Assembly (NCBI RefSeq): GCF_000025185.1
Contig: NC_013720.1
Coordinates: forward strand, 2,046,001-2,110,000
Length of the DNA: 64,000 nucleotides
DNA from: Pirellula staleyi DSM 6068
GTDB taxonomy: Bacteria > Planctomycetota > Planctomycetia > Pirellulales > Pirellulaceae
Direction: 5' to 3'
Shown here: piece by piece, positions 17,534 to 26,523 of the stretch
How the letters are laid out: every line of letters begins with the position of its first letter
Numbering within the stretch: the first letter of the stretch is position 1
Notes under the pieces: model-generated
What the model saw: the letters and a program-made list of their open reading frames with translations, nothing else
What the model was told of the DNA's origin: nothing
The model's database searches: none
Translations under genes and position numbers: made by a program

Positions 17534-18640
17534 CTAGCGGAGCAAGCTTCGATACAGCTCCGCATAACCGTCAATCATTTTGTCGAGCGAAAACTCCGTC
17601 CGCATGCGGTGCTGAGCAGCTGTGATCAGCTTCGCTCGAAGTGTGGCATCGTTCAGGATCAATTCGGTTTTTTTCGCGAATTCGCTGCGGTCACCGATGT
17701 CGACCAGAAAGCCATGCTCGCCACTCTGCATCAAATCACGATTGCCAGGAATATCGGTTGCGATTACCGGCACCCCCGCCTGCATCGCTTCCATCACACT
17801 GTTGGATTGCCCCTCGTAGCCACTGCAGAGCCAAAAGGCATCGAGGTGGGGGAGTAGCTCGGCAATATCTTTACGATGCCCGAGGAAATGGACTCGATCT
17901 TCGATTTCGACTTTCGCGCGGAATTGCTCGAGGAGTTTGCGCTGGGGACCATCGCCGATGATCAGCAGATGGACATCGTCGCGAATACATTTCAGCAAAT
18001 CGGTGGCCCAGATCGCATCCTTCATCCGTTTTTGGGGCCAGAGCCGACCAATTGTTCCAACCAGTTTGCCATCCGCGGGCAGGTTTAAACTCTTCAGCAA
18101 ATCGTTGCGAGTAAGTGAAGAGTTGCTAATAATCTTTTCAGGAATTCCGTTCGGAATCACGACAAACTTATCCGCAGGTATTCCCGAGTTCTTATAGAAA
18201 TCGACAACGCCACTGCTGTTGGTAACGATCTTCTCGGTGTAGCGCGCTTGGTAGCGATCGAGCCACAGTGCGGGAGTGCTTTTCCAGGGATCGACGCACC
18301 GTTCACTCGCTAAAATATGCTTAATTCCAGCAGATTTGGCGGCTGATCGTCCGTAGCTGTTGGCCGCGAAGAGCCACGTTTGCACGATCTGCGGCTGCAG
18401 GTCGCGGATCAGTTTTTTGAGCCGGAAGTAAGCAAATGGATCGACCTTCCAGCGCTTGTGGATGTGATGCACCGGAATGCCTGCCGCGACTAGTTCGCGC
18501 TCGTAGGGCCCGGTGTGTGTCAGGACCGCGACGTGCACTTCAAACTCGTCTCGTGGCAAACGTGTCGCGAGCAGCGTGCACTGCTTTTCAGCGCCACCTT
18601 GAACGAGGGTCGGAATGATTTGCAGAACACGTGCGGGCAT
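17534..18640 (-). CDS. GT4 family glycosyltransferase
   Basis: A 368-residue GT-B fold glycosyltransferase of family 4. The N-terminal acceptor domain begins with VLQIIPTLVQGGAEKQC, the motif typical of GT4 enzymes. The C-terminal donor domain shows GTIGRLWPQKRMKDAIWA, LLIIGDGPQRKLLEQF, VHFLGHRKDIAELLPHLDAF and the E-x7-E signature region CSGYEGQSNSVMEAMQAGVP. It would transfer a nucleotide-activated sugar to a cell-surface glycan or lipid at the cytoplasmic side; neither donor nor acceptor can be read from sequence. It is the third gene of a leftward hpt-GT-GT group, 81 bp behind the second glycosyltransferase. Confidence 0.93.
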   Translation of the reverse strand: MPARVLQIIPTLVQGGAEKQCTLLATRLPRDEFEVHVAVLTHTGPYERELVAAGIPVHHIHKRWKVDPFAYFRLKKLIRDLQPQIVQTWLFAANSYGRSAAKSAGIKHILASERCVDPWKSTPALWLDRYQARYTEKIVTNSSGVVDFYKNSGIPADKFVVIPNGIPEKIISNSSLTRNDLLKSLNLPADGKLVGTIGRLWPQKRMKDAIWATDLLKCIRDDVHLLIIGDGPQRKLLEQFRAKVEIEDRVHFLGHRKDIAELLPHLDAFWLCSGYEGQSNSVMEAMQAGVPVIATDIPGNRDLMQSGEHGFLVDIGDRSEFAKKTELILNDATLRAKLITAAQHRMRTEFSLDKMIDGYAELYRSLLR

Positions 18641-18721
18641 CGTGCGCGACTACTACTCAGGGGAGCTGGGCTCGTGGAAATTACTGGGTGAACGTGTGAG
18701 GAGATGCGAGGCTCGAAACGG

Positions 18722-19903
18722 CTAACGGGAGTTGCATGGCGGAATGGTCGTTTCGATAACGTCGAGGATACGCTTGATCATACTTCCCAGATCGAACCGG
18801 CGCAAAGCCGACTCGCGTGCGAGCATTGAGAATCGGTGGTGGGCAAGTGGATCGGAAATCAGGGTGGTGATGGCCTCCGACATATCGCCCAGGTTTTGCG
18901 CGCTGACGAGCAGCCCCTCTTGGGCGTGCGAGATGAGCTCGCGCGAAGTCGGGACATCACCAGCCACCACCGGCAAACCGGCCGCGAGTGCCGGGATCAT
19001 GCTGGTATGCGACGTGCTGGTGAGATGGGGCATCACCAGAGCGTCGGCAGCTGCGAGGAGTTCCGTGAGATCGTCGAACACACCGGGCATGCAAACACGA
19101 TAGCGCAGGTCGAGATCGGTGATCAGATTCCAAAGTTTCTCGCGCAGGTCGCCATCCCCGACGAGCCAGAGTCGAGCGGTGGGGAGCTTGGCCTGCACGC
19201 CGCGCCAGCTGCTGACAAGTTCCTCGAGTCCCAGCCCGGCAGCCAGAGGGCCATGGTAGATCGCCAACGGAGATCGCTGGTCGAGCAGTAGGTCGTGGTT
19301 CACATCTCCCAAGGCCTTGCGGGCCGCGATTTTGGCCTCGATCGTTCGCTCGGGAAAAGGGGTTATTCCAAGGGAAAGGCGAACGATTTTCTCGGGAGGT
19401 GCGCCATGAGCGAGGAGCTCTTCGGCGGCGACCTGACTTGTGCAGAAGAGGGCCTGACCGTCGAAACATCCACCCACCACACGCGCGCCGAAGTGCGAGT
19501 TCTGTTGCCACTGGATGTCGCCGCCGATGCCCGCTCCTTCACTCCATAAAAAGACAGGGAGCGACGTTCCGCGAAGGGCTCGCACCACGGCGTAGGCGTC
19601 GTAGCGCAGGCCAGAAACGATCACCGCATCGAACTGATTCTTATGGGTACGAAGATGCGACAAGAGTGACCAGAGATAGGTCAGCGTGTTCCAGGGCTGG
19701 AGGTGGAGCTGCGCGAGTCGTTCGACTTTGACTTCACGATGCACCACATGGGTGGGCCATTGCTTGCCGAGTGCAGCGGTGAGGATGGTGACCTCGTGAC
19801 CAGCGCGGCGCAGACCTTCAGCCAACCACTCGATGGCCTGCACCTGCTCGCCGGTTGCCGGCCAGTAGCGGCGGCAAACGACCGCCAGCCGGCGCGGCTT
19901 CAT
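18722..19903 (-). CDS. GT4 family glycosyltransferase
   Basis: A 393-residue GT4 glycosyltransferase, only distantly similar to its neighbour. The start MKPRRLAVVCRRYWPATG leads into an acceptor domain with WLAEGLRRAGHEVTILTA. The donor domain has LAIYHGPLAAGLGLEELVSS, ARLWLVGDGDLREKLW and RVCMPGVFDDLTELLAAAD followed by PALAAGLPVVAGDVPTSREL. The E-x7-E signature is not clear: the segment before PALAAGLPV is HLTSTSHTSMI, so donor binding may differ. Its ATG overlaps the TGA of hpt by 4 bp, so the two are translationally coupled even though their functions appear unrelated. Confidence 0.9.
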   Translation of the reverse strand: MKPRRLAVVCRRYWPATGEQVQAIEWLAEGLRRAGHEVTILTAALGKQWPTHVVHREVKVERLAQLHLQPWNTLTYLWSLLSHLRTHKNQFDAVIVSGLRYDAYAVVRALRGTSLPVFLWSEGAGIGGDIQWQQNSHFGARVVGGCFDGQALFCTSQVAAEELLAHGAPPEKIVRLSLGITPFPERTIEAKIAARKALGDVNHDLLLDQRSPLAIYHGPLAAGLGLEELVSSWRGVQAKLPTARLWLVGDGDLREKLWNLITDLDLRYRVCMPGVFDDLTELLAAADALVMPHLTSTSHTSMIPALAAGLPVVAGDVPTSRELISHAQEGLLVSAQNLGDMSEAITTLISDPLAHHRFSMLARESALRRFDLGSMIKRILDVIETTIPPCNSR

Positions 19904-20427
19904 GGAGTGGTGCCTTCGATGTCGGCTGGCTCGAGCGACGCCAGGAACGGCAAGTTCCGGTAAGCATCGTTGTAGTCTAGCCCATAGCCGACGACGAATT
20001 CGTCGGGAATCTCAAAGCCGACATAGTCGGGCTCGAGTTTCACTTCCTGTCGACCTTTTTTCTTCAGCAGCACAGCCGAGCGGATGCTTTTAGGGCCGAA
20101 TTCGTCGAGCATGCCGATGACTTCGAACAGCGTGTGACCGGTGTCGAAGATATCGTCGATCAGCAGCACATCACGCCCCGCGATATCGGGCATCATCTCG
20201 GAATTGATGCGGAGTTTGCCGCGTGTGGTTCCGACATAGCTGCTGGTTTGCACCACACCCACTCGCAGCGGCATATCGAGCTTGCGAATCAAGTCGGCCA
20301 GAAACACGATGCTGCCAGTCATGATCGCAATGACCGTGAGTGGTCGACCTTGTTCGCGCTCGCGGATCGTTTGAGCAAGTTGCTCGACGGAGGCCTGGAT
20401 TTCAGCTTCGGAGACCAGAATTTTCAC
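19900..20427 (-). CDS. hpt: Hypoxanthine phosphoribosyltransferase
   Basis: A purine salvage enzyme that converts hypoxanthine or guanine and PRPP to the nucleotide in the cytoplasm. The PRPP-binding loop VLLIDDIFDTGHTL, the TASSY-equivalent VVQTSSYVGTTRGKL and the base-binding C-terminal block VGFEIPDEFVVGYGLDYND are all present, as in E. coli Hpt. The longest frame starts at a TTG (20493), but family alignment places the start at VKILVSEAEI, encoded from a GTG at 20427, which gives 175 residues. The stop overlaps the following glycosyltransferase start by 4 bp. Confidence 0.93.
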   Translation of the reverse strand: MKILVSEAEIQASVEQLAQTIREREQGRPLTVIAIMTGSIVFLADLIRKLDMPLRVGVVQTSSYVGTTRGKLRINSEMMPDIAGRDVLLIDDIFDTGHTLFEVIGMLDEFGPKSIRSAVLLKKKGRQEVKLEPDYVGFEIPDEFVVGYGLDYNDAYRNLPFLASLEPADIEGTTP

Positions 20428-20686
20428 GGGAAGCTCGTCGAGGAAGGGACTGGTGGCAAGGGACAAACGGCAAGGTAGTTGCGGATCGGGCAAGGGAAGG
20501 CGCGGTTAGTGCTCCCCAGGTGTTGCAGCGTATTCTAGCGATCGAGGGGAGCCTAGGAACCGGGGAACAATAACTCTCGCTGGAGATATTCAGCCTCGCT
20601 ATCCGCCTCTCGTTTCCCGTCTCGCTGGAGGCTACGATCTGGCGTGGTGTGAGGCAGCAACGACGCGACCCAAAGCGAGCTGAGAT

Positions 20687-21484
20687 ATGGGATTGGCAAC
20701 CAAAGAGCCGGAGTGGACGACAAGTGGACCGGTGGTCTCGGCCGAGGGGACTTGGACGCTCGAGACGATCGATGGTCACCCATGCGACCTGTTTCAGCCT
20801 GCCAAGCCGAGTCCGCACAAATACACGGTGCTTTATCTGCATGGCGTGCATTTGAATCGGCTGGTGGATAAACGGGTGTTTGTCGAGCAATTTGGCAAGT
20901 ATGGGCTGAATGTCGTTTGCCCACGCACCGAGCGAAGTTGGTGGACCGATCGCATTTGCACCGAGTTTAGTACGAAGTATTCGGCCCAGCAGTTTGTGAT
21001 GGAACTGGTGCTGCCGTGGATCAAGCAGCGGCTGGGATGCGAGCCGCCCCGCATCGCCTTGCTTGGGACCAGCATGGGTGGGCAAGGAGCGCTGCGGTTT
21101 TCGTACAAGTTTCCGAACATCTTTCCGATTGCGGCGGCGATTTCTCCAGCGATTGATTATCAGCTGCGGTACGACGAGGGGGATGTGACGATTCCCCAGA
21201 TGTACAGCGATCCGGAGGCAGCGCGACAAGATACGGCGCTCTTGCACGTGCATCCGCTCAATTGGCCTCGGCATCAGTTTTTCGCATGTGATCCTGAAGA
21301 TACGCGCTGGTGGGACTCGGCCGATCGATTGCGCATGAAGCTCTATTCGCTGGGGGTTCCGCACACGTGCGACATGGAGACGAGTGGTGGCGGCCACAGC
21401 TTCGAGTACTACCAGCTGCTGGCCCCAACGGCTGTGAAGTTCGTGTTCGATGCCCTGGAGCAAGAGCGTTTGCGGTTGCTGTGA
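20687..21484 (+). CDS. Alpha/beta hydrolase (esterase D-like)
   Basis: A 265-residue alpha/beta-hydrolase fold protein without a signal peptide. The N-terminal strand VLYLHGV provides the oxyanion region, the nucleophile elbow is GTSMGGQGALRF (Ser about 137), and GGGHSFEYY near residue 239 supplies the catalytic His; the acid is probably in FFACDPEDTRWWDSADRL. It resembles putative esterases of the esterase D/S-formylglutathione hydrolase group. Substrate unknown. It is divergent from hpt and stands alone. Confidence 0.88.
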   Translation: MGLATKEPEWTTSGPVVSAEGTWTLETIDGHPCDLFQPAKPSPHKYTVLYLHGVHLNRLVDKRVFVEQFGKYGLNVVCPRTERSWWTDRICTEFSTKYSAQQFVMELVLPWIKQRLGCEPPRIALLGTSMGGQGALRFSYKFPNIFPIAAAISPAIDYQLRYDEGDVTIPQMYSDPEAARQDTALLHVHPLNWPRHQFFACDPEDTRWWDSADRLRMKLYSLGVPHTCDMETSGGGHSFEYYQLLAPTAVKFVFDALEQERLRLL

Positions 21485-21893
21485 TCGGCATTGGGGCTCG
21501 AGCGGCAGGAAAGTATTCACGAGATCTCGCATTTGCGGCGAAGCTGACCCTGCCGATTACGCGGAGATTGACTTCTTTCCCCTTAACCCTACAATGCGGC
21601 CAAGATAAATCACCTTGCGCTGATGCGTCGGCGTTGATGGGTGGGCCAAAATTGCCCGAAATGCTACTGCTGCTGGCAGTTGCGTGCGGTTTTTGGCTCG
21701 GCCGTCGAACCTCTAAGCGATCGGTGCGTAGATGGTGCCAGGGTCGTTTCGTGTTCTGAAGGTCAGCCGCCACTCCCCTGGGAGTCTTTCAGCGGCTGAA
21801 CTGACCGTGTAACGACGACCTGATTCTGGTTATCTGAATAACAGCGTCTGGCTAAAGTTGCCAGGCACATTCACGCCGCAGGAGATCTGACCC
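21485..21893. other. Intergenic region with one strong hairpin
   Basis: About 409 bp between the esterase and the redoxin gene. I find no gene in it. It contains the nested hairpin at 21761-21806 and, at its right end, CAGGAGATC, the ribosome-binding site of the redoxin gene. Confidence 0.5.
21761..21806 (+). terminator. Nested hairpin before redoxin gene
   Basis: TCAGCCGC (21763-21770) pairs with GCGGCTGA (21792-21799) and encloses a second stem ACTCCC (21772-21777)/GGGAGT (21780-21785). There is no T-tract. It could be a terminator-like element for the esterase transcript or a structured leader for the redoxin gene 90 bp downstream. Confidence 0.4.
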
Positions 21894-22466
21894 ATGATTC
21901 GTCGCATGTTTTTGTCGCTGGCGCTCATCGCCGCAGTCGTTGCCCCTTCGTTCGCTGCCGAAATCGCCCCCGGCGAAAAGGCTCCTGAGTTCAAGGGACT
22001 CGTGGGAACCGACGGCAAGGAATATGGCCTGGCCGACATGAAAGACGCCAAGGCTGTCGTGGTCGTCTTCACCTGCAATCGCTGCCCCGTGGCCATCGAT
22101 TACGAAGATCGCTTCATCGAATTCACCAAGAAGTACAAGGAAAAGGGTGTTTCGTTCGTTGCTATCAACTGCAACCGCCGCACCGAAGATCTCGAAGCAA
22201 TGAAGGCTCGTGCTGAAGAAAAGGGTTTCAACTTCCCCTACGTCTTCGACAAGACCGGTGCCACCGCCACGGAATACGGTGCCCGCGTTACCCCGCACAT
22301 CTTTGTGCTCGATGGCAACCGCGCTGTGCAGTACGTCGGTGCGTTTGACAACAGCGCCAACGAACCGACTAAGCACTACGTGGTCGACGCCGTGGAAGCC
22401 ATTCTGGCCGGCAAGGCTCCTGAAGTGACCCAGACCAAGGCTGTTGGTTGCGGTATCGCCAAGTAA
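21894..22466 (+). CDS. Secreted redoxin (AhpC/TSA-like thioredoxin fold)
   Basis: A 190-residue periplasmic or secreted thioredoxin-fold protein. The signal peptide is residues 1-22 (MFLSLALIAAVVAPSFAAE). The redox site is CNRCP at residues 61-65, in the sequence VVVVFTCNRCPVAIDYEDRF, followed by FVAINCNR and VTPHIFVLD with the conserved cis-Pro. Such proteins are common in planctomycetes as AhpC/TSA or redoxin domain proteins. Codon choice is strongly biased to AAG, CTC/CTG and GTC compared with neighbours, and the Shine-Dalgarno CAGGAG is good, which suggests high expression. It probably reduces disulfides or peroxides outside the cytoplasm. Confidence 0.9.
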   Translation: MIRRMFLSLALIAAVVAPSFAAEIAPGEKAPEFKGLVGTDGKEYGLADMKDAKAVVVVFTCNRCPVAIDYEDRFIEFTKKYKEKGVSFVAINCNRRTEDLEAMKARAEEKGFNFPYVFDKTGATATEYGARVTPHIFVLDGNRAVQYVGAFDNSANEPTKHYVVDAVEAILAGKAPEVTQTKAVGCGIAK

Positions 22467-22823
22467 TTTCGCTGCTGCAGCCGACTCGGTTGCAGACGCC
22501 CCATGATTCAATCGGTCCGATAGTCGCACACGATTGTCGGGCCGTGACTACACCCTCGCCTCAATGCAGTAACCAAGCACCACCAGCACTTACCGATTGA
22601 TCCTTGGCACTGCTGTGCCACAATCGCTTCTCCTAAGTGACGTGCTTGGGCCCACTGCGACTTGCTCTTCAAAAAATTGCCGCTGATGGTTCTTCCTCAG
22701 GACTGTCAGCGGTTTTTTGTTGTCTGTACGCTGAAGTAAGTATGCACGGTTGCTGTAGTGTTTGCTTCCTGCAGCGATTGTTCGTTCCGTCTAGTTGCTC
22801 CGCTTATTTACTAGGTGAATCGC
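22467..22823. other. Intergenic region with terminator
   Basis: About 357 bp between two thioredoxin-fold genes. Apart from the clear terminator at 22671-22718 I see no gene or known RNA. Confidence 0.5.
22671..22718 (+). terminator. Rho-independent terminator
   Basis: CCGCTGA (22680-22686) pairs with TCAGCGG (22706-22712) and is followed by six T residues (22713-22718); six A residues precede it (22671-22676), so it may work in both directions. It lies about 200 bp behind the redoxin gene. Confidence 0.75.
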
Positions 22824-23498
22824 ATGTCGCGCAGCCTCTCGCTACTCACGCTCGCCACACTGATGATTTCTGCTCTGCTTCTCGGCTGTGAGCAGTCGGC
22901 CCCGGTCATGACCCAGCCAACCCCGACCAAGGTTGCACCGCCGGTGTTGAGTGCCGAAGCAGCGCCGGCAAAATCCCCCAACGCGATTTCCCCCGAGGCT
23001 GTGGTGCTCACCATGGGGAATGAGGAACTACTCGCCGAATCGCTGAAGAAACATCGGGGCAAGCTGGTGTTTGTGGACTACTGGGCCACTTGGTGCGGCC
23101 CGTGCGTCGAGTTCTTTCCGCACACGGTTCAGTTGCACGAAAAGTTTGGAGACAAGGGACTCGAAGTGATTTCGGTCAGCTTCGATAATCTCGCTGAGGA
23201 AGGAAAAGTACGACTCTTCCTGGCCGATCAAGGAGCCAAGTTCGAAAACATCCTGAGCAGCTATAACGGCGCGAGTGTCGAAGCCGCAGAAGGTTTTCAG
23301 TTCGAAGGGGTGCTGCCTCATTTTCGTCTGTATGGTCGTGATGGTTCGCTTCTCGCCAAGTGGGATGGAGCGCCCGAGAACATCGACGCTGAAATCGAGC
23401 GTTTGATCAGCGGCGTCGATCCAGTATCACCTGCTGCTGAAGCCCCCTCGACAGAAACCCCCACGGAAACAGCGGCACCAGTTGCCAGCGAGCAATAG
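22824..23498 (+). CDS. Thioredoxin-like lipoprotein (TlpA type)
   Basis: A 224-residue envelope lipoprotein. The lipobox is ALLLGC with Cys-22 as the lipidated residue. After a Pro/Ala-rich linker (23-55) comes a TlpA/ResA-like thioredoxin domain with WCGPC (Cys-91 and Cys-94) in VFVDYWATWCGPCVEFFP and the cis-Pro loop GVLPHFRLYG. The tail is Pro/Thr/Glu-rich. It would handle thiol-disulfide exchange outside the cytoplasm. The ATG at 22824 follows AGGTG at the correct distance and puts the lipobox in the usual position; a GTG three codons upstream is less likely. Confidence 0.92.
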   Translation: MSRSLSLLTLATLMISALLLGCEQSAPVMTQPTPTKVAPPVLSAEAAPAKSPNAISPEAVVLTMGNEELLAESLKKHRGKLVFVDYWATWCGPCVEFFPHTVQLHEKFGDKGLEVISVSFDNLAEEGKVRLFLADQGAKFENILSSYNGASVEAAEGFQFEGVLPHFRLYGRDGSLLAKWDGAPENIDAEIERLISGVDPVSPAAEAPSTETPTETAAPVASEQ

Positions 23499-23541
23499 TG
23501 TGAAGTGAATCCTCAAACTTCGCTTCCCAGGTTTTCCCGGC

Positions 23542-23997
23542 ATGCTGATGCTCGATGAAATATTGCTGATTCATGTCGCGGCGACGTGGGGAATGGTGGG
23601 GCTGATTGGGATTGTGCAGTTGGTGCACTATCCATTGATGAACTACGTGCCCGCAGACCGATTTCCCGAGTTCGAGCAGGCACATCGCTCGCGCATCACC
23701 TACATCGTGGCGCCGCTGATGCTCATCGAGTCGGCTTCGGCGGTCCTTCTCGTTTCCTTGCCAACCCCAGCCCCCATCACTACGCTGGCCTGGATTGGCA
23801 TGGTGCTACTCCTGGGCAACTGGCTCTCGACGCTGCTACTGCAGATGCCCTGCCATTTCAAACTGAGCCAGAAGTTCGACACCGCCACGCACCGGTTTCT
23901 CGTTCGCAGCAACTGGATCCGCTCGATTTTGTGGTTTTTGCGAGGCCTCGTGGCCCTGGCCATGCTGTGGTATTCGAGCGCGAACTCCTCTTTTTAA
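23542..23997 (+). CDS. Four-helix membrane protein, unknown function
   Basis: A 151-residue integral membrane protein with about four hydrophobic helices (residues 5-27, 52-73, 80-101 and 127-146). The charged loops hold MNYVPADRFPEFEQAHRSRI and CHFKLSQKFDTATHRFLVRS, which are conserved-looking rather than random. I recognise a resemblance to unnamed planctomycete/cyanobacterial membrane proteins but not a named family. It begins 43 bp after the TlpA-like gene and may be cotranscribed. ATGs at 23542 and 23548 are both possible. Confidence 0.75.
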   Translation: MLMLDEILLIHVAATWGMVGLIGIVQLVHYPLMNYVPADRFPEFEQAHRSRITYIVAPLMLIESASAVLLVSLPTPAPITTLAWIGMVLLLGNWLSTLLLQMPCHFKLSQKFDTATHRFLVRSNWIRSILWFLRGLVALAMLWYSSANSSF

Positions 23998-24137
23998 GCC
24001 GAAACTGCGGCGACACTTCTCCCCGCTCGCGGGGTAAGGTATGGTGGAGTGGTTCTGCCGCTTCGTGCGTTCGCACGTTCTTCTCCAGCGGCGAGTGACG
24101 TCACGTTCGGCACGCCTCGCATTCAAGGTGCGCGATC

Positions 24138-26171
24138 ATGTTTCGCAGTCTTGGTCTCACCGTCGGCTGGCTCGCTCTTTTGGCTTCGACTTCGCTGGCT
24201 GCGACCGACGAAAAACTGGCGAAGCGTCTCGAGCCGATTATCGCCGCCCATCAAGGGCAGGTGGCCGTGGCCATTAAGCATTTGCCGAGCGAAGCGACGT
24301 TCGAATATCGGGCCGCCGATCCAATGCCGACCGCCAGCCTCATCAAGTTGCCGGTGATGATCGAAGCGTATCGGCAATCGGCGGCAGGCAAACTCGATCT
24401 CGCACAAAGTATCACCTTGACCGAAAAAGATAAGGTCCCTGGAAGCGGTGTGCTAACAAAACATTTCTCTGCTGGCGCGACGCTGACACTGCGCGATGCC
24501 ATTCGCTTGATGATGGCGTTCAGCGACAACACAGCGACAAACATGGTGCTCGAGCGGACCGGCATTCCGGCCGTAAATCAAACGATGGAGAAGCTCGACC
24601 TTGTCGAGACCAAGATCCATTCGCAAGTCTTTCGCCCCGGCACCTCGGTGCTTCCCGAGCGCAGTAAGCAGTTTGGACTAGGGAGCACAACAGCAGCGGA
24701 GACCGTTGCACTGATCGAGAAATTGCATCAGGGAAAACTTGCAACTCCTGCCATCTGTGCGGAGATGCTCCAGCACCTGTACGCCACCGAAGAAGAGAGT
24801 TGCTTGCCACGACTGTTGCCCGAAGGGGTGCGCGTGGCGCAGAAAACAGGCGCTGTTTCGGCCGTGCGAACCGCAGCAGGCATTATTGAATCGAACGCTG
24901 GGCCGATTCTGATTTGTGTCCTAACGAGCGAGAATCGCGACCAGCGCTGGACCAGCGATAACAGTGCAGAACTGCTGATTGCCAACATCGCCCGTGAGAC
25001 ACACGAGCATTTTGCCGCGATGCAGCAATCGACGACACCGCCAGTACCCAAAACGCTTCGGATTGGCTCGAGTGGCGATTTAGTCGCGGCGCTCCAGCGC
25101 ACTCTGAATGCTAAAAATCCTGAGGCCTCGCGACTCACCGTCGATGGCGACTATGGCCCAGCGACCGCAGCGGCGGTGAAGAAATTTCAGCTCGAACATA
25201 TGCTCAATGAAACGGGCGAGATGGACTCCAAAACCTGGCAAGCACTTGGCCCCTTAGTCGATCGCGAAAATCCGACAGCCGATCCAGCGGTGGTGAACGC
25301 CGCCGAACTTCCTCCCAAAAAGCCCGAGTCGCTCGAAGGTCCTCCGGTGGTCTCGTGCAAGTCGTGGGGGATCGCTGATGCCAAGACCGGCGCGATCATT
25401 GCCTCGTACGAGGAAGACGACAAACTCGATATCGCCAGCACGACGAAGTTGATGACCGCACTGGTGGTCGCGCGGATGGCTGGTGAAAACGCGTCGCTGC
25501 TCGACGAAGTGGTGACCATCTCCGCAGCTGCCGATGCCACGCCCGGCAGTAGCGCGTGGATACGTGAAGGGGAGAAGTTACAGCTGCGAGAACTGCTCTA
25601 CGGACTCCTCTTGCCGTCGGGGAACGATGCCTCGGTGGCAGTCGCCGAGCATATCGGCAGCAAGCTGATGCTCGACGACCGAAAGCCGGCGCCACTCGAT
25701 CGGTTCATCGCCGAAATGAATAAGGTGGCGGCTGAACTGGGGATGAGTGACACGTCGTACAAAAATCCGCACGGGCTGACCGAGGAGGGACACTTCTCGA
25801 GCGTGCGCGATCAGCTGAAGCTCGCGCGAACGATCGTCGGCACGCCGATGCTCGCCCCTTATTTCGAAGCTCGCATTCGTGGCGCGCGAATCGAAAGCGA
25901 GATGGGCTATCAGCGGAACGTCGCTTGGAAAAACTCGAATCGTTTGCTCGACTACGAGGGATATCGGGGGCTGAAAACTGGCACGACCGACGCAGCTGGG
26001 GCGTGCCTCGTCAGCCACTTTCAGCAGGGGGAGGTCGATCTGGTGTGCGTCGTCCTGGGGAGCACCAGTTCCGATGGCCGGTATGTCGACACCCGAAACT
26101 TGCTCCGCTGGGCCGCCAAGCATCGCCCTGCACCCGCTCCAGTCGACACAGCTCCGGCACCTGTGCCTTAA
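24138..26171 (+). CDS. Class A beta-lactamase-like / PG-binding / D-Ala-D-Ala carboxypeptidase fusion
   Basis: A 677-residue exported protein combining three wall-related domains. After a signal peptide (1-22), residues 30-295 are a class A beta-lactamase-like serine hydrolase with SLIK (67-70), SDN (129-131) and KTG (236-238); the ExxLN motif needed for efficient deacylation is not evident. Residues 305-372 are a PG_binding_1 domain (GDLVAALQRTLN, VDGDYGPATAAAVKKFQ). Residues 400-660 are a peptidase S11 domain with STTK (434-437), SGN (494-496) and KTG (613-615). Two penicillin-recognising enzymes of different families in one chain, joined by a peptidoglycan anchor, is unusual. The expected place is the periplasm, trimming or sensing peptidoglycan. 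Antibiotic hydrolysis is possible but not implied. Confidence 0.92.
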   Translation: MFRSLGLTVGWLALLASTSLAATDEKLAKRLEPIIAAHQGQVAVAIKHLPSEATFEYRAADPMPTASLIKLPVMIEAYRQSAAGKLDLAQSITLTEKDKVPGSGVLTKHFSAGATLTLRDAIRLMMAFSDNTATNMVLERTGIPAVNQTMEKLDLVETKIHSQVFRPGTSVLPERSKQFGLGSTTAAETVALIEKLHQGKLATPAICAEMLQHLYATEEESCLPRLLPEGVRVAQKTGAVSAVRTAAGIIESNAGPILICVLTSENRDQRWTSDNSAELLIANIARETHEHFAAMQQSTTPPVPKTLRIGSSGDLVAALQRTLNAKNPEASRLTVDGDYGPATAAAVKKFQLEHMLNETGEMDSKTWQALGPLVDRENPTADPAVVNAAELPPKKPESLEGPPVVSCKSWGIADAKTGAIIASYEEDDKLDIASTTKLMTALVVARMAGENASLLDEVVTISAAADATPGSSAWIREGEKLQLRELLYGLLLPSGNDASVAVAEHIGSKLMLDDRKPAPLDRFIAEMNKVAAELGMSDTSYKNPHGLTEEGHFSSVRDQLKLARTIVGTPMLAPYFEARIRGARIESEMGYQRNVAWKNSNRLLDYEGYRGLKTGTTDAAGACLVSHFQQGEVDLVCVVLGSTSSDGRYVDTRNLLRWAAKHRPAPAPVDTAPAPVP

Positions 26172-26265
26172 GTTGTAAGGTGTTGTTTTATAATATCTTG
26201 CGTCGATTGGGTGAGGCGTCGCAGCGCTCGCCGGTGACCGTAAACTGCCTATTTTTCGATCGCGG

Positions 26266-26294
26266 TTGAACAGATCGCCCGGGAGCCTTATACT
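26266..26294 (+). promoter_or_regulatory. Sigma-70-type promoter
   Basis: TTGAAC (26266-26271) and TATACT (26289-26294) are separated by exactly 17 bp. Transcription would start near 26301, about 220 nt ahead of the small basic protein gene. Confidence 0.6.
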
Positions 26295-26408
26295 TCGAGG
26301 TTTCCCCACGAGGGAACTGGCCGGGTAAGTCGTGCGCGAATTGTTGATGCTTCGCATCGAACGAGGGATCGCACCCTAAACTCTGCTGGGCTGATTGTTG
26401 GCTGGTTA

Positions 26409-26440
26409 CTAATCCGCGCGAGAAGCTCGCCTCGGATTAG
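26409..26440 (+). promoter_or_regulatory. Leader hairpin
   Basis: CTAATCCG (26409-26416) pairs with CGGATTAG (26433-26440), enclosing an inner stem GCGAG/CTCGC with an AAG loop. It lies within the predicted leader 84-115 nt upstream of the ATG and has no T-tract, so a regulatory or stabilising role is more likely than termination. Confidence 0.5.
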
Positions 26441-26523
26441 CGAACATACATTTCCCTTTGTTGCGGCTCGGTGTCTCCTGTGAGGAGATGCCAGTCTGCC
26501 GTTTGGATTCACCCGGTGCTCCT

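Larger units (their letters stand above)
26172..26523. other. Promoter and structured leader of the small basic protein gene
   Basis: A 352-bp non-coding region. It contains a good promoter (26266-26294), a small hairpin TTGATGC-TTC-GCATCGAA (about 26343-26360) and a strong hairpin (26409-26440). The predicted transcript would have a leader of roughly 220 nt before the small basic protein ATG. Confidence 0.55.

Noticed and set aside
20402-21532. A 376-codon minus-strand frame across hpt and the esterase
   Set aside because: It overlaps two genes with recognisable domains, and its product is Arg/His-rich with no domain.
24138-25040. Antibiotic-resistance beta-lactamase call for the first domain of the fusion
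   Set aside because: SxxK, SDN and KTG are present, but the ExxLN motif needed for fast deacylation is not evident and the domain is tied to wall-processing modules.
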